Source: Dromaius novaehollandiae (Eukaryota; Chordata; Aves; Casuariiformes; Dromaiidae). Taken from it: 64,000 nt of DNA. A program made the position numbers and the translations under genes. The notes under the pieces are model-generated. The model worked only from the letters and a program-made list of their open reading frames with translations, was not told the DNA's origin and ran no database searches. Of this stretch, positions 37,321 through 50,850 are shown one piece after another; the first letter of the stretch is position 1; the number at the start of each line of letters is the position of its first letter. The stretch is taken from positions 65,161,559-65,225,558 of the forward strand of contig NC_088101.1 of assembly GCF_036370855.1 (NCBI RefSeq), written 5' to 3'.

Positions 37321-39764
37321 AGTAGGAATCAATCCTGGAAGGTCAGGTTTGTCTCTGGTTTCAGCCCATTTACAAAATAATTGAAATAAATTCAAGAAGA
37401 GGTACTTAGTTAAATTGCAGGCTTACACTAATTAAAAGAGCTAACCTGATGCAAACTCCAAATGTGTATCAGGTAAGGTAAGCCCCCCCCCCCCCTTTCA
37501 CTTTTGCTGTGATATAGTTTATTGATTCTGTTGCTTTCTTTGGAGCAGATACACTGAAGGGAACGTGTTTCACAGATATAGCTTTTATTATTTAAAATAT
37601 ATTTTATTATTTTTGCTCCTCTAAAAATAGATCTAAAAATCTATACAGAGAATGTCAAATTGATTGAGAAGTAAAACACACTTGTGGTGATACTGACCAG
37701 AAAGTTTTTCAGTTATTGCCTTAAATTTGCAAGGCAACTGACCCAAGTGAACAGACTCAATGCATCTATTCAGGTGAAAAACAAATAATAGCTTCTAAGT
37801 GAAACCACTTAGAATAAGGGTCTTACTCGGCCTGTGTACCAACCAGTAGAAAAATTAGACACTTTGCAAGGGCATCTGGTATCTTAGTTATTTTTTTCTG
37901 TCTTTTCTGGAGGTTAAATATAAATTTCTTTCTGCAGGAATGAGAATTTACTGTATTTTCTATGATTACTGTAATGTCTGAAGGTTTGAAAATACTTAAA
38001 GTTCCTCTATTTAAAATTTTTTTCCAGTCAATTAAAATTGGACAGGAATTGCACAGGAAGAGAAAGTACTTCACCACTTTATTTCGGGAAGACAGTAATT
38101 ATTTATTTGAATGATGAAGAAAAAAGGTGCAGTTCCAACAACATATATTTTCAAAAGGCATTTTATTATGCTTAGTTTATCATTCTGAAAATAATTTCAC
38201 TATTTAAATAATGTTTCTGATTAGAAGAATAGCTGAAAGTACACTTAAGCTCCAATCATGATTCTGGAAGTGAAAGAAGTATAGAGTAGTTACGTGCCAG
38301 GAAATACATGTGGAAAGAAGGACGAAGTGCAGAAGGAATTTAGAACTGCTACATACAGTTATAAAAAGGTAAAAAATCACTAGAAAAATATTTTATTTAA
38401 AGTAAAAGTGCACATTTGCATTTTGAAATATCTATATTGGGATTACAGGAAAATGCATATAAATTATGATGGAATCTTAAAAGGGTAATGGAAGAAAGAA
38501 AAAAGATCTTCTCTCATCACATATATGGGTCATTTCTCTCTAGGGGAGCAGACTCAACTATTTCTCTCCATGAATAAGCATAGGTATACAGAAATAGTTT
38601 TCTTGTATTCACATAATATTTAAGGATATTATTCTGACCTAAATTCTATGAAGTGATTAGTGATTTAGTGAGATATTAGTGCCTAACATTTTGAATGGTA
38701 TTTGTGTAAAATATTTTTTAATTTGGAGAAACCATTCTAGCTAGACATCAGCCAATATCTTTAATGTCATACTGTACTCAGTATGGGGAAATTATGGATC
38801 AGTGGCAACTCTCAGCTTAAGATCCTAGCTTCTTAGCACAGGCAGTATTAATGTGGTGTTTCCATTTGGAAGATTGTCATGTCTGCTCCTAGAGAAGATG
38901 TTACCCATCGCTAGGGTAACTGAAACTATTAACCAAAAACAATTTAAGTTCAGACTAATTAAATTTGTTCCTGTTCCATTTCCCCCATAGATTTTTATCT
39001 TCATCATTAAGAATGTCATAAGCTCTTTTTCTTCTACCACATACAGTTTTGCAACAGTTTTAATACAGTTTTCTTTGCTGTCTGTCATTCCAGAGATTTG
39101 TTACAGGGAGCTGGTATTGCTGGTATTAGCAGAAAGAAAGAAACATCCTCAGCACTGTCTGTAGTGAAACTCCAAATGGATTCACTGTAGTTAATGGGAT
39201 AGCTATGTTATAACAGAAACAGTAAAGATAAATCCAAAACTAAAGAAAGCAAATGCATCTATTTATTAATCAACATGGACTGTTGGTTAGAAATGGCAAA
39301 GAAACCCATGTCTGTATATGAAATCTTGTGAACATTTGTTGACATATGAACAACAATTTATATGAACTATAAGAAAGTCTATACTTCTGTTAGCTAAAAG
39401 ATGAAAATGGAGACAATGTGTAATGTTTCTTCATTTTAAAAGGCTACATCACTAGATTTTTATTAGACATTATTTTATTAGAGATTAATTTTGGTTCACT
39501 CTTAACAGCTGTTGACAATAAAGTTTCATATACCTCATACTTCTGGGAAAACTCTAATGTGTCAAAACCACCAAATAGTACACTGACTCAAGAATTCTAA
39601 ACTATAAAAGAAGAAATGTATTAATTTAAACTAAATACTGTAGCATGAATATTTCAGTTGTACAGTTCTGTGTCTGTGGATATAACTATGGACATAACTA
39701 GATATTTATCTATACATAGATCCAAAAAAAAATTGGGACTAGTGACAGCTTTGTACATTTTCAA

Positions 39765-39788
39765 GCTTGTGACTGATCAGTCACAAGC
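39765..39788. repeat. Perfect 24-bp palindrome
   Basis: GCTTGTGACTGA is immediately followed by its reverse complement TCAGTCACAAGC, with no spacer. Such a long uninterrupted palindrome is rare by chance. The core TGACTGATCAGTCA has two TGACT half-sites resembling AP-1/bZIP half-sites in inverted orientation, but no binding is shown. No TSD-like flanks or element ends were seen. Confidence 0.85.
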
Positions 39789-41499
39789 ACGCTAATTGCT
39801 AGCCTTGCTTAGGAAGGATATGGATACAGTGTAGGCAAAGAATGCTAGCTAACCAATAGCTTGAAAAGCTTCTATACATTCTTAATCATTTGACTAAAAT
39901 GCTACTGTAAAAAAGAATGTCAACTTTGGACACAAAAATGTGTAAACATCTTTTAATGTGCAGTTCTTACAGGCTGCATTTTCTCAATTTTGGAAAGGAA
40001 AGATATTTACCTTTTTATCTGTTATTATACTGAAAGAAGAAAAGAATGTAGCATTACTGTGCATTAGAAATAAGTTGATGATTTTTACCATATGTAAGTT
40101 GTTTTTAACCTTTCTTTGTTGTTGTAAGCTACCTCTTAATTTGACAAATCTGCTGACAAAATTTATTTGATTGTGTAGTGGATCAAAAATTTCCAGTGAA
40201 AGCTCATTTTTTAAATAATAATACATTTGTATACCCCTCTAAGGTTGAGATTCAACATTTTGCAGTAGATTAAAGGTGAGATTGGAGTATTTGTTTTCTT
40301 AATTGTTCTTTTCAGGAGTGATTGAAAGTTTGAAATATTTTGATAATTTAGAGAGAAGAATGCAATTATTAAAAAAAAAAAATCCTGATTTTAAATCTGC
40401 TTGGATTTGGTTAAAATGTTTATGGTAGAAAGACATTGTTTACAAGAAAATAGGACAGACTGAAATTTATTCTTGACTGTAACTTCTTTTAATTATGTTC
40501 ATTTCCCTACTGAACTCAGTATATGCGAAAGTCTTTCACCAGTGTTTCTATGGCTTGTTTCAAGTCCCATTAAAGGCAATGTAATTAATTTCACTGAGTA
40601 CTGTACTCCCTTCTAAAGAGGGGTTGCTCTGGAAAGCTAAACAGTTCACAGTGTCACTAGTAAGTCAAAAATGCCTATACTGTTTCTTTTTAGATACCTT
40701 ATTAGATTCACAGAAATAGTTGGGAATTGAACAAATACAGAAGTATAGGAAGATTCACTAAATGAATGACGTGGTAATTGACAAATGGAGAAATGCTATG
40801 CAATAACTATTCCAGCAATTGTTTGTCTCTTACTTCATATACTATACATCTAGGATGGTGTATTGCAATCCTTTTCAGGACAACAACTTAAGACTGTATT
40901 TATATGTCTGGTTAAAAATAATTTTTAAAAGATATGTTTCATGGAGCCAGTTACTTTTGACCACCACACAGAGTATTCAGTATATGGGGTGATGATTTTG
41001 AATCAGTTTTGGTGCCCAAGGACCCAATCTTGCCATTAATAATTTGTTTTTACATTAGGGCAAACTCACTAACTGCCATGAAATTATTCCTGATTTACTG
41101 TCACGTGATCAAGTAAAATCAGACCCTTATTACAATGTTTTTTAGATTCACTTCTACCAGTAATTTACTGAAGGGTATCCAGCACATTGACATTATTGAT
41201 GCAAGTATGGTCACATGTTTTGAAAATGACAGAATGTAGACTTGATTTATCCCTAGTATATGACTTCTGAGACTGTAGCTGTAAGTGTAGGGTAGAAAAC
41301 TACATTTGATACAGTGAATGGCTGTTTATCTCCCTGCAGTGGTATGATATATTCCCTTCGATGGCCAGAGAGTGAATTCATAGACACGTTCCTTTCTCAG
41401 GAGCTAATTTGTTAAAACTAGACAACATGTTTGGATAGAAATACAGTGTATCCTTTGCTGTTGTTAAAAAGACAACATATTTATTGCAAAGCGAAATCT

Positions 41500-41785
41500 G
41501 TCTTTTTCAATAAGCAATGTATCTAATCTCAGAGACAACATATATAGGATAGCCAATATGTCTGTATCAAAAAAGTGAAGCACCTGTTCCAACAAGTGAC
41601 ATTTCTAATTTGATAAGAAATTACTTTAGTTTGGTATTTGATACACAGTATCTGTTTCAATATGAAATCTTTCTTACTTGCAGGTTTCAGCAGGTGATGC
41701 ATGTAATATCTGTGCGGGTAGTCAGCATGTATGTTTCAATAAGAAATATAATTGATTCAACTAGAGCATATCTGATTCAAGAGGA
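41500..41785. repeat. Degenerate ~22-bp tandem repeat
   Basis: The motif (TCTG)TTTCAATAAGAAAT recurs in degraded form at about 41506, 41566, 41587, 41609, 41655, 41684, 41733, 41756 and 41775. Several spacings are near 20-24 bp or twice that (21, 22, 46, 49, 23, about 20). This looks like an old minisatellite decaying by substitution. The boundaries are approximate and the periodicity was judged by eye. Confidence 0.45.
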
Positions 41786-42992
41786 AGGCCATCTCATGTA
41801 ATGGATAATTTATGAATATCTTTCAAAATATGATATATGTATGTCCTATATAAAATTTACTGAACAATGCATATTTAAGTGCATGGTATTTTTTTATCTC
41901 AGTAATACATGGTTTATATTGCTGCATGTACTCTAACCTCCGTATCACTTCTACTTTTTCAAGTGAACAAAAATAGAGACTATAAGAAACAAAAAACCCA
42001 CAATATTTCTGCAACACATTCAGTCTCAACTGCATTTCTAAATCAACCTTCACATTCCAATCTCTCAATTAACATCACAACATTGTATTACCTGAATAGA
42101 TGCAGTATTGACAATTTTTGTCCCTAAACACTTTGCAAACTTTAGTTTACTTTAAAAATCTAGTAGGCTTTAAAAAAAGTTATTAAAGTAAATTAAAGTG
42201 CCTGTTTATAAATAATTCATAAAGAACAAGGGCTATAGAATTCCTAAATATATATATGCTCACATTTAATCTATCCAAGCTCACAATGGTGAGAATTTAT
42301 TTTCTAGTGATAGTTTCGTTGGAATTTTCAAAAAACTAGCCTTAGGCAGTTTAAGGCCTTCCACGTTAAACTTGAACTTTCAGAAGGTTACCATCTATTT
42401 GATGATTTTTTGAAGTTACAAAATTCAAATTAATGAGGTTTGATTTTATTCCCACTGTTGTACATACCTACATATGCATTATTTCTGCTCTGTTTTCTCA
42501 CATTTCCTGTACATTTCTCAGCCAATCTCATCTGGGTCTGTAGTGCTTAATAACAGTAAATAAATCCTTATGTTTTATTTCAGTTTTAATTGGTGTAATT
42601 TCAGTTAAGTAAACAGTACTTGTTCCTAGCAAATTCTATTTTCCTTTTCTATATGTACTAGTGATAGAAACATGATGGTAATTCCCTAAATTGTATTTCT
42701 GTAATATTCTAATTTTACACCTGTATAACTCCATTGACTTGAAAAGAAATATGTAGAGTAACACTTATGTAAAATGGCAAACTGCCCCGCTGTAATTCAA
42801 ATAAGTATAGGTGTTATTTCCTATTCACATTATGAGGAACATTTCAGCTATTACAGTGGAGATAAATATTATTGTACAGCCTCCCAAAAGCTCAGAAGGA
42901 CTGACGTATTCAGTCTTCGATGGCTGCTATGACTAAATGTCTTTAAAGGATGGTTTCAGGTTTACACAAGAAATGGCTTGTTGCTTGATGAG

Positions 42993-43014
42993 CCCCCCCC
43001 CCCCCCCCCCCCCC
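42993..43014. repeat. Poly(C) tract, 22 bases
   Basis: An uninterrupted run of 22 C, listed because long poly(C) is uncommon in vertebrate DNA and prone to length error in sequencing. A shorter C13 occurs at 37483-37495. On the other strand it is a G tract able to form quadruplex structure. It sits about 120 bp left of the old CR1 copy; no element end is recognisable between them. Confidence 0.95.
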
Positions 43015-43119
43015 AAGTATGGCCTGTTGAACTGCACTAGACTCCACATGATTTTTGATTTTCAGCGTGATTGTCCTGTGCGTTCAGTCTGGCTTCAATC
43101 CTGCTGAATACGGTAGTCG

Positions 43120-44205
43120 CCTGGTATTGGAAGAACCACAGCAAAAGAACAGAAGAAATGCCGTACTGCATCAGACAAATAGTACCTCTTGCCTAACTTT
43201 CTGCCTACAATGATGGCAGTAGGAGTCTTTAGGAAGAGCATGCAATCCTAGCCACTACCTGAGGTCTGTTCCCTCCCCCACTTACTATGCTCAATAGCTG
43301 AATTAGGGCTGTTAGGGCTCCTTCCTGCTGATTCCCTTATCTGCTTCCAGATCTTTTGTCTATGAATATATCTAAGCCCTTTTTGCAACTGCAGTTACTA
43401 TCTGCCTCCACAATCTCCTGGAGCAACAGATTCTGAAAATTCACTAACTGCTGTGTAAAAAAGTACTATCTTAACTCTTTTAAACCAATCTTGTATGAGA
43501 TTAATGGCTGTCTCCCAGCTCAGGAGGAGCTTCCTGTGGGATGTGATGAATAACAGTTCTGTACTCCACTTGTCTTTCATCTACTTGATTTTGTTAACCT
43601 CGGCCACACCCCCACCCCGTCTTTTTCCTCCTCATAATGAGAAATCACAAACCTTTCAGTGTCTCCTCATAAAGCAGCTATTCCATTCACTTTTCCAGTT
43701 GCCTTAACTCTACTTCCTTTTTTTAGATGCAGAGACTAGAACTTCTTACTGTAATTCAGGATGTGAGCACCAAGATTTTCTGTAGTGGCAAAATGTCCTC
43801 TACTTTGTCCTCAATTCCCAATGATGTTTAAAATTTATTGGCTTTTTCGGCTGCTGAAACAGATTCGAACTGATGTTTATAGAAGTATGCCAATGATGAG
43901 TCAAATATTTATTTCCTGATATGTACCCACCAGTTCTTCAGCATCACACAAGAGTAGCTTAGATTGTTTTTCATAGTTGCATTATTTTTGCATCGATCTA
44001 CTTTGAAGCCCACTTGCCACCTTTTTGCCCACTGGTTCATTCTTGTGAGGTCTTCTAGGAGTTCCTAATCACTGGCATGACATTTGACCACCCAAAAGAG
44101 CTTAGTATCGTCACAGATTAGATATTTCATTGCACACTCCCTTCTCCAGGTCATTGAACACACCGTGTTCTCCAGCTCCTGGATAAAGGTAAGTTGTTTT
44201 CCCAT
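43120..44205 (-). mobile_element. Old, diverged CR1-type LINE copy, minus strand
   Basis: Read left to right this is the antisense of an ancient CR1-type 3' half, as found widely in birds, turtles and crocodilians. Diagnostic blocks in order are TACTGCATCAGACAAATAG, an ACTGCTGTGTAAAAAAGTAC block, GAAATCACAAACCTTTCAGTGTCTCCTCATAAAGCAGCT, 'TTGCATCGATCTACTTTGAAGCCCACTTGCCACCTTTTTGCCCA' and a GTCATTGAACACACCG block. Divergence is high and frames are broken, so this insertion is much older than those at 22612, 36715 or 56336. The right-hand limit is uncertain. Confidence 0.8.
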
Positions 44206-44410
44206 CCAGGAAGATACATAGCACCTTGCAGAGTCAGTGCAAATATTACATTGTAATTAAATGGGGGTTTCATAGGAACCTAGATACTACCTGTTATCAG
44301 TCTGTTTGGAACCTCTAATGTTAACTGAATTGTAGCAAAATTAACTGAATAAACCGTATTCCAAAGCTGAGAGTCCTTAAAAATCAGTATCAGTCTTTTT
44401 GATACTGTAA

Positions 44411-44441
<31 letters not shown>

Positions 44442-47400
44442 CCAAAACAACCCTGCTCTTTCAGGAACAACATACTTCAACCCTCTTGTACCTGAACAAT
44501 GCCTTACTTTAGAATCAAAGTGCCTAAACATGTTAGAGGAAATCTCAGACTAGACTTGCAAGAAACACTTGTTTTTTATTTGTTTTTGTGGTAAGAGAAA
44601 TCAGATAACTCAGAAGAGGATGTGATTTCTACAGGGCATCACAGCATACTGCCAGGTTACTGGCAGCCTGCAATGGACCATGTACTGTTTAGTAGTACTC
44701 ATCCCTCAGAGCCAAATCTGAAATTTAAGGGTAGCTAATGTTGCTGTGTATACAGTCTAAAGCAGATCTTTTCAAAGTTTTTTGAATGGTTTATTATACA
44801 CGTTACCTTGGGGAAACCCATGGAGCATTTCTATAAGAATACATCTTTTGTAAGCATTCAGTAAAAAAAAAATGAATATATGGCATGTAAAAGTCATACT
44901 TAATGGTTCATGAAGATCATTCATTTCACTTCTATGATTATTTTTTCAAAAAAGTGTTAGCAATATAAAATGTAGTCTATGGAGTAAAACTTAAAACTGT
45001 TGAAGATTATTCTTCCTCTTTTTGGACAATAATGATAATTTCTGATTTACTACCAGTTAAGAGGCCTAAACTAACATGCAGAGAGCCATTATCATTCTGA
45101 GTTGAACCTCAGAATTAACTTTCTAGAGAAAGAGCGCTCAGATGAACCAAGGTCTGTTATTATTTTTAATCCCTTTGCATATATGAACATATGATGAAAA
45201 CTAGAAAGAATGACAGATGCATTTCTACCCCCCAAAAAGGTGAGATATAATGCCAAATTAAATTTCAACTCAGAGCTAAGCTTTTTTAATGATTCAAGGA
45301 ACAGCTTTTATGATCTCAAATTTTAGGACACATTTTAGTATTAATCAGTCATTTCTAAATTTGTCTTGGAGAACATTAACTAGGTATTTATAGGAAATGT
45401 TCATCTTTGAATTTAAAGAAGATAAACTCTAGCCACTGGATAGAGATTTTAATTTCATTTATATTGTTCTAAAGTGACAGGTTTGCTCCCACTGAAGCTG
45501 AGTGATAGGAAGTGCCTATTCTGAGTTTAGATGACAAATCATTTCTGATGACATTTGAAAAGATCTTCAGCATGTAGATTCAGTCTCTTCTGCTCAGACA
45601 CTGTGTTGTCAGAAATAGTCAGGGCACTATGTGCAGTCTTACAGTGAGAGCAAAAGGGATACAGACACATTTTCACAGTCACACTTTGAACGGAACAGCC
45701 TCAATTTAAAGGAAAACTGATCAGTTGCAGAAGGGTACAGATACCGTTTCTACTGAAAGGAACTTAATGTTAAAAGCTTTAAAGTGACATCCGATCCTTC
45801 TTTCTCTTTTGATTTCTTTTATTTACTTTACTTGCTTCTATTAGGTAGCAGAGATACGAAAATTTCAAAAGCAGCACTGAACTCATACCAGTCATGGTCC
45901 CTGGGCAGGCTGTTCTTTCCGAGACTCTGTTCTAGTCACCTGAAGGTATCCTCTCTCAAGCGGCAAGTCATCACTAATCCTGTTTGTGATGGGACCTCTT
46001 CATGATTTAGCCAGACATTCCTGACTGGGTACCTGGATTACCATTTGCAGTTTCTAGCAGGCTCAGCAGTGTAAACAGATCTTGGAGTTTCCTTCAACTG
46101 TCTGAGGAAAGAGGACACAGGCAGTGACATTATGAAACAATGGATAAATGAGTGAGCGGCAGGAAAAAAATCTGAGCAGTTAGTTCAAAATAATTACTTT
46201 TCTAAATGAGGTGAGGAAAGAAACAGGTGCCTGGACATCATAGAAAGCAAATCCCAACCATTTTGGGAGTGGGATGAAAAAACATACCTTGGAGGGTTAA
46301 CATGCTGATGAAAAGCCAGGAAGAGAGACAGATGTTTTAGAAAAAGGTATTGAACATATGAAGACAGAAATCTGATCTTCTTGGAAATGTTTGGCTTGCT
46401 AGAGAAAGAAGAGAATTTATGGGAAAATATAAAACTAAAATGTATAGATGATTACAGGAGAAATACTACTATAAAATCACCTTCTTTCTTAATAGTTTCT
46501 TTTCTTTCCAACCTGTCCTATGACATTTATACTTCAGCTCCCCAGAAAACAGGCTACTTACAGGAAAGACAGAACTTGCTTTTGATTAATTTTAAGACCT
46601 GCCAAATCTTCTGAGGGATTAAGACTTTTAGTGTCTCCTGCTGTGCCATATTAGGCAGTGATTTGCCTTGCTTCTGAATATCAAACATTCTTACTGCTCA
46701 ATTTCTGGAAACCCTGGTTGAGTAAATGCTGAAGTGAAGACTCTCTGTTGGCAGGTTTCTGTTTATCAGTGTGTGTACAAAAGCTGGCAAAAGGAATATA
46801 AGTAACAAAGCACCTACATATCGCATGCTTTATCTTTGCTTGAAGTTCACTTTTTAGCGGTGGCAGTTCTGGTTATTGTTATGTGTAGCACTGACATGGG
46901 CCTAATGAGGTTTTATAGTATCTAGAAAAGGTTAAAACTGAACAGCATTGAAAGATTATCTTTTTAACATTTTTAAGCATGGGTCTACTTTCAAAAAATT
47001 ATCTAACTTTACTGAGAAAGAGGAGAAATTCTGGGGAATATTCTTTAAAAGTGTAGTTTAGTTAAAAATGCTTACTATGAGAATATTTTTAATAGTGTTT
47101 TAGAAGAAAGGCTGAAATCAAACATTCAAGCCGGCTCCATTTTTGTGCTCTGTCATGTGTTTCATTCCCTAACAAGAGAGCAATAAGACAAACACAATGC
47201 ATGATTTTAGCAAAGTGCAATGAGAAGATGACAATTAATTATAATTTTTTAATCCAAAGTGTAAAATAAATATAGTGTCTTATTCAGAAGATAATCAAAA
47301 TAATTAGGTCCAAAAATGTACGTTCCTTTAAGAATGTGTACTAAACTGTTTCTATAAATGCAGGAATCTTTCCGCCATTACAGTTTAACTATGTGAATTT

Positions 47401-50400
47401 TATTAGACTTAGCTCATTGAAGTTTTCTTAAAGGAATATATTCCACTTTTGGAGCTTGTCTTCTGGATAATAGCCTTAATGAAGAAAAACTAAATTTCTA
47501 GAAGCAATAGAAAAGTTGAGTAACAAAGATTTTAAATGATGTGCAAAAATAAAATTTGAAAGCAAAGTACAATTCTTCATTATCTCCCAAACTATAGTAA
47601 ACTTTGTAAAAGGACAATAATCTAACAACAATAACAACAGAAAAGTTAGAGATTAATTCATACAGTCAATCAAAAACACTATTAAAACAGGAATCAGTTA
47701 TAACATTATGTTAAAATATCTTAAAAAATTTTCTTTTCTTTTTTTTTTTCTCCAGTAAGGACATCATGAACTTTTGTAAAAACAAGTAATACGTACATAA
47801 ACCACCTATTTGCTGATTCATGTGAATGATTCAGATCTGGTATGCATTGTCTCAATATGTAAAATAACAAATAAATCTGAAGAATACAAGAAATGAGTTT
47901 CTACTAAACATGAGCTCAGTGACAAAAGTGTCATATCAGTCTCACTAGTAGAATTTAAAGAGGGCAAAAATAAAGAAGGAAATAAGAAGGTACCTGAGGG
48001 AAACAAAACAGTTCTGAGTTGGGGAAATCTACAGATAGTTTCAGTGAACAAATAGTTTGTGGTATGTACTTTTTTTTTCTGTTTCCAATTTTTAAATGAA
48101 GAGTGTGAAATTCTCAAATGTATGTACTATTCAATATTCTTCATTTATTCGGGGGTAATTCTTAGACCACAAGTTTTTCTGGGATATACTAAGTCACAGA
48201 GTATTCTCTTCAGTCTTCATCTACCAGATTTATGCAATAGGAAAACAAACAAGCAAACAGAAAAGAGGTCCCATTCAGATTAAACCACAGATGTTCGATA
48301 TTTTTAATAGTAGACTTTTGGTTTTGGAAACCTTGATCTGCTGGTGGTGCATTTTATGTTTTGTTTCATTTTTCAGTACCATATAAATTTTCTTCAAATC
48401 TTGTAAGTTTTTCCAAATTCTTCAGAAATCTCTTCATCCATTATTATCAGAAGATAGATTCTCACGTGCTCTGTGAAGAGCCATAATAATTCTTCCATTT
48501 TATTGCTACTTTGATTTAGAGTAAAGAACAAAATTGTAAGAAAAAGTTGTTCCATACAGGAAGAATTAAGGGCTATATCTTCAGTTAAAGGGGAAACTTA
48601 GTTACTGTACATGTGACAAATAATTAGAAACTTAAGAATATTGACTTTCAGTTGCAAATGTGCTTATAGTGCAGGGTTTTTTTACTACTTCATTTTTCTG
48701 CAATAATTACAGTAAACTTTCCACTGAATTACAAATTATAGAATTACAAATTCTAGTCTAAAGTTCCTTTATATTTTTGAAGCTTCTGTTGATATAAAAC
48801 ACAGATATTTTGAACATCCAAGTTCTGTTTCAATGTTCCTCATCAGTTTAGAAGTCACAAGCATGCTCAAATTTATGTGGGCATATAGTACTCTTAAATC
48901 TCATCTTTATTCTCTTCATTATCTTTCTCACTCTTTTACTGTCAGTGTGCAAGTGGCATAAAACCACTGTGCTGCTATTTATGGTTTAACTATATAAGAA
49001 GTAACAGCTGAAGCCAAATTTAGATCCTTTTGGTGATGACTGAATATTGAAAGATGAATGGCTTAAAATCTAGCTCTTGATGGTTAATGAACTGAGTATT
49101 TAAAGAAAATTGTTTTGTAACTGTAGTAAATAGCAAATTATTTATGAACTGGGTACAAATAAAAAAATTGCTTGGCCATACAAATGAAAAGTAATTATTC
49201 AGAATACTTTTAGGCAAGCAACCATCAGTGTTTTCCTTGAAAAGTATGGAAAAAATGAAAAAAGGATAATAATCTGCGGTGAGTGTTCTTAAAATGTATT
49301 ATACAAATTCTCATGTGTAAATGAATATCAAGTCATTAGCAAGGGGGAAATAAATTGCATCCTTCCCAGCCCTTTAACAGTAGTGATTAACACTGCCTAA
49401 TGTCTGTCAGTTATCTCAAAAAAGCACCAGAATAGCGTAATTGCAATGTAAGGTGTCAATTAGAACCCCTGGTAAGTTAGACAAAGCAATGTCACTACAT
49501 TTGAATATAATATATAATCAGCATCACTCAGATATGATTCTTGATCAATTACAATCAAGAATAATCAGATGATTTTCATAAAGATGAAAGCATTAACTGA
49601 GATAACAGAAACTAGATGAAACTACCAAAAGGGAAGAGAAGAGAAAAAATTATAGCTATCTGAGGGTTCACTCCTTCTTCTACACCCACATTCCTGTAGC
49701 AAGCTGGTCTTGCTGGTGATAACGGCCAACAGCTGAAGAATATCTCCAAATCAGCAAATACCTAGTGGTCTCATTAGCTCAGAAAGGGGAGGAAGAAATC
49801 TCTTTTCCTTTTGAAAATGGTCCACTTTATATTGAATATTTAAATTATACTTGTCCAGAGCAAGAAGCAGAATAAAGGGAAGAGAGAAAAGAACAGTCTT
49901 CCCCTTAAGGAAAGTTAAAGTATTTGCCAAAAGAGGATTTTGTGACTCTCAGTTTGACTTGCTCCACTTTTTAGAAGAGTACTGGATTGGGTAGCACACT
50001 GTGCTACCATGCATATAAAAATATGGATGATATCTTCCTACTTCTCCTATCTGTTTGTGTTCATTTGTGCAGTGATGTCCAGAAATGCCAATTATTTTCA
50101 GAACTAAGTGTTTAATTAGGTATGTGGATACCAAAGAAGCAGAAACTTTAAAACAGTAGATTAACTTTATAGATGCTAAACAACAACACATTAAGGTTTC
50201 TAGCACAGTTTTGCTGTTTGTTTGTTTTTGGGGGGGGAGTGTGTGTTTTCATTGTTAACCTCCAAGGGAAGTTCTTCTGGTCCATGTACAGTTCTGTAAC
50301 ATCCATTTTCATTTTTTTAGTGTTGTATAAAAAAATTGCATAAAGGTGATACTTGCAGAACTGTCTGAGGCATAAAAAGGGTAGTAACATAAAAGAAACC

Positions 50401-50404
50401 AAGA
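44206..50404. other. AT-rich stretch, no gene recognised
   Basis: No identifiable gene or mobile element. A 27-base A tract lies at 44415-44441. An 11-base T tract ending in CTCCAG (47739-47755) is acceptor-like, but no frame or donor follows convincingly. The frames, up to about 99 codons, have no recognisable domain. Confidence 0.55.
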
Positions 50405-50850
50405 CCAAACCCTGATTAGATCAGACCAAAGATTTGCTTAGTTGAGTTGCTCATCCACTGTCTGACAGTGGCCTTGGAAAAACGCCACGTAAACTTCAGA
50501 AGATGAGGCAAACCTTGCTCTATTCTTTCCCAGAATGCTTTCCCAATCCCCAGCAGTTTGCAATTCAGACATTTTCCAAATCAGATGTATGCTTGCATTT
50601 AATAGTTATTGATACAGTTTCTTTTATAATTTAGCCAGTAAATTTTTAAACAAATGCAAACTTTCACATTCAGTGTCCTGCAGCATACTACAGGATGGTA
50701 AGCCTGTGTTAATACTTCAAATTGTTTCACAGCCTAGCACTTTACGTGATGGATCGCTTTCTTTCTTTGTCCTGAACCTTACCCCTTACAATTTCATTTT
50801 ATGCTTCCAAATTCTCCTGTGTTTGCAATTTACTATTAGATGATATTTAT
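50405..50850 (-). mobile_element. Old CR1-type LINE fragment, minus strand
   Basis: This is the antisense of the same ancient CR1-type 3' region as at 43120. It starts with a TTAGATCAGACCAAAG block and GTCTGACAGTGGCC. It continues through CCCAGAATGCTTTCCCAATCCCCAGCAGTTTGC, an ATGCTTGCATTTAATAGTTATTGATA block and a TTTTAAACAAATGCAAACTTTCACATTCAG block. The resemblance then fades toward 50850. There is no coding capacity, and the copy is old by divergence. Confidence 0.78.

Larger units (their letters stand above)
37321..42992. other. AT-rich stretch, no gene recognised
   Basis: No coding gene found. Contents include a C13 tract (37483-37495), a 24-bp perfect palindrome (39765-39788) and a decayed short-period repeat (41500-41785), listed separately. 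Open frames do not exceed about 90 codons and none has a recognised motif. Confidence 0.55.
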
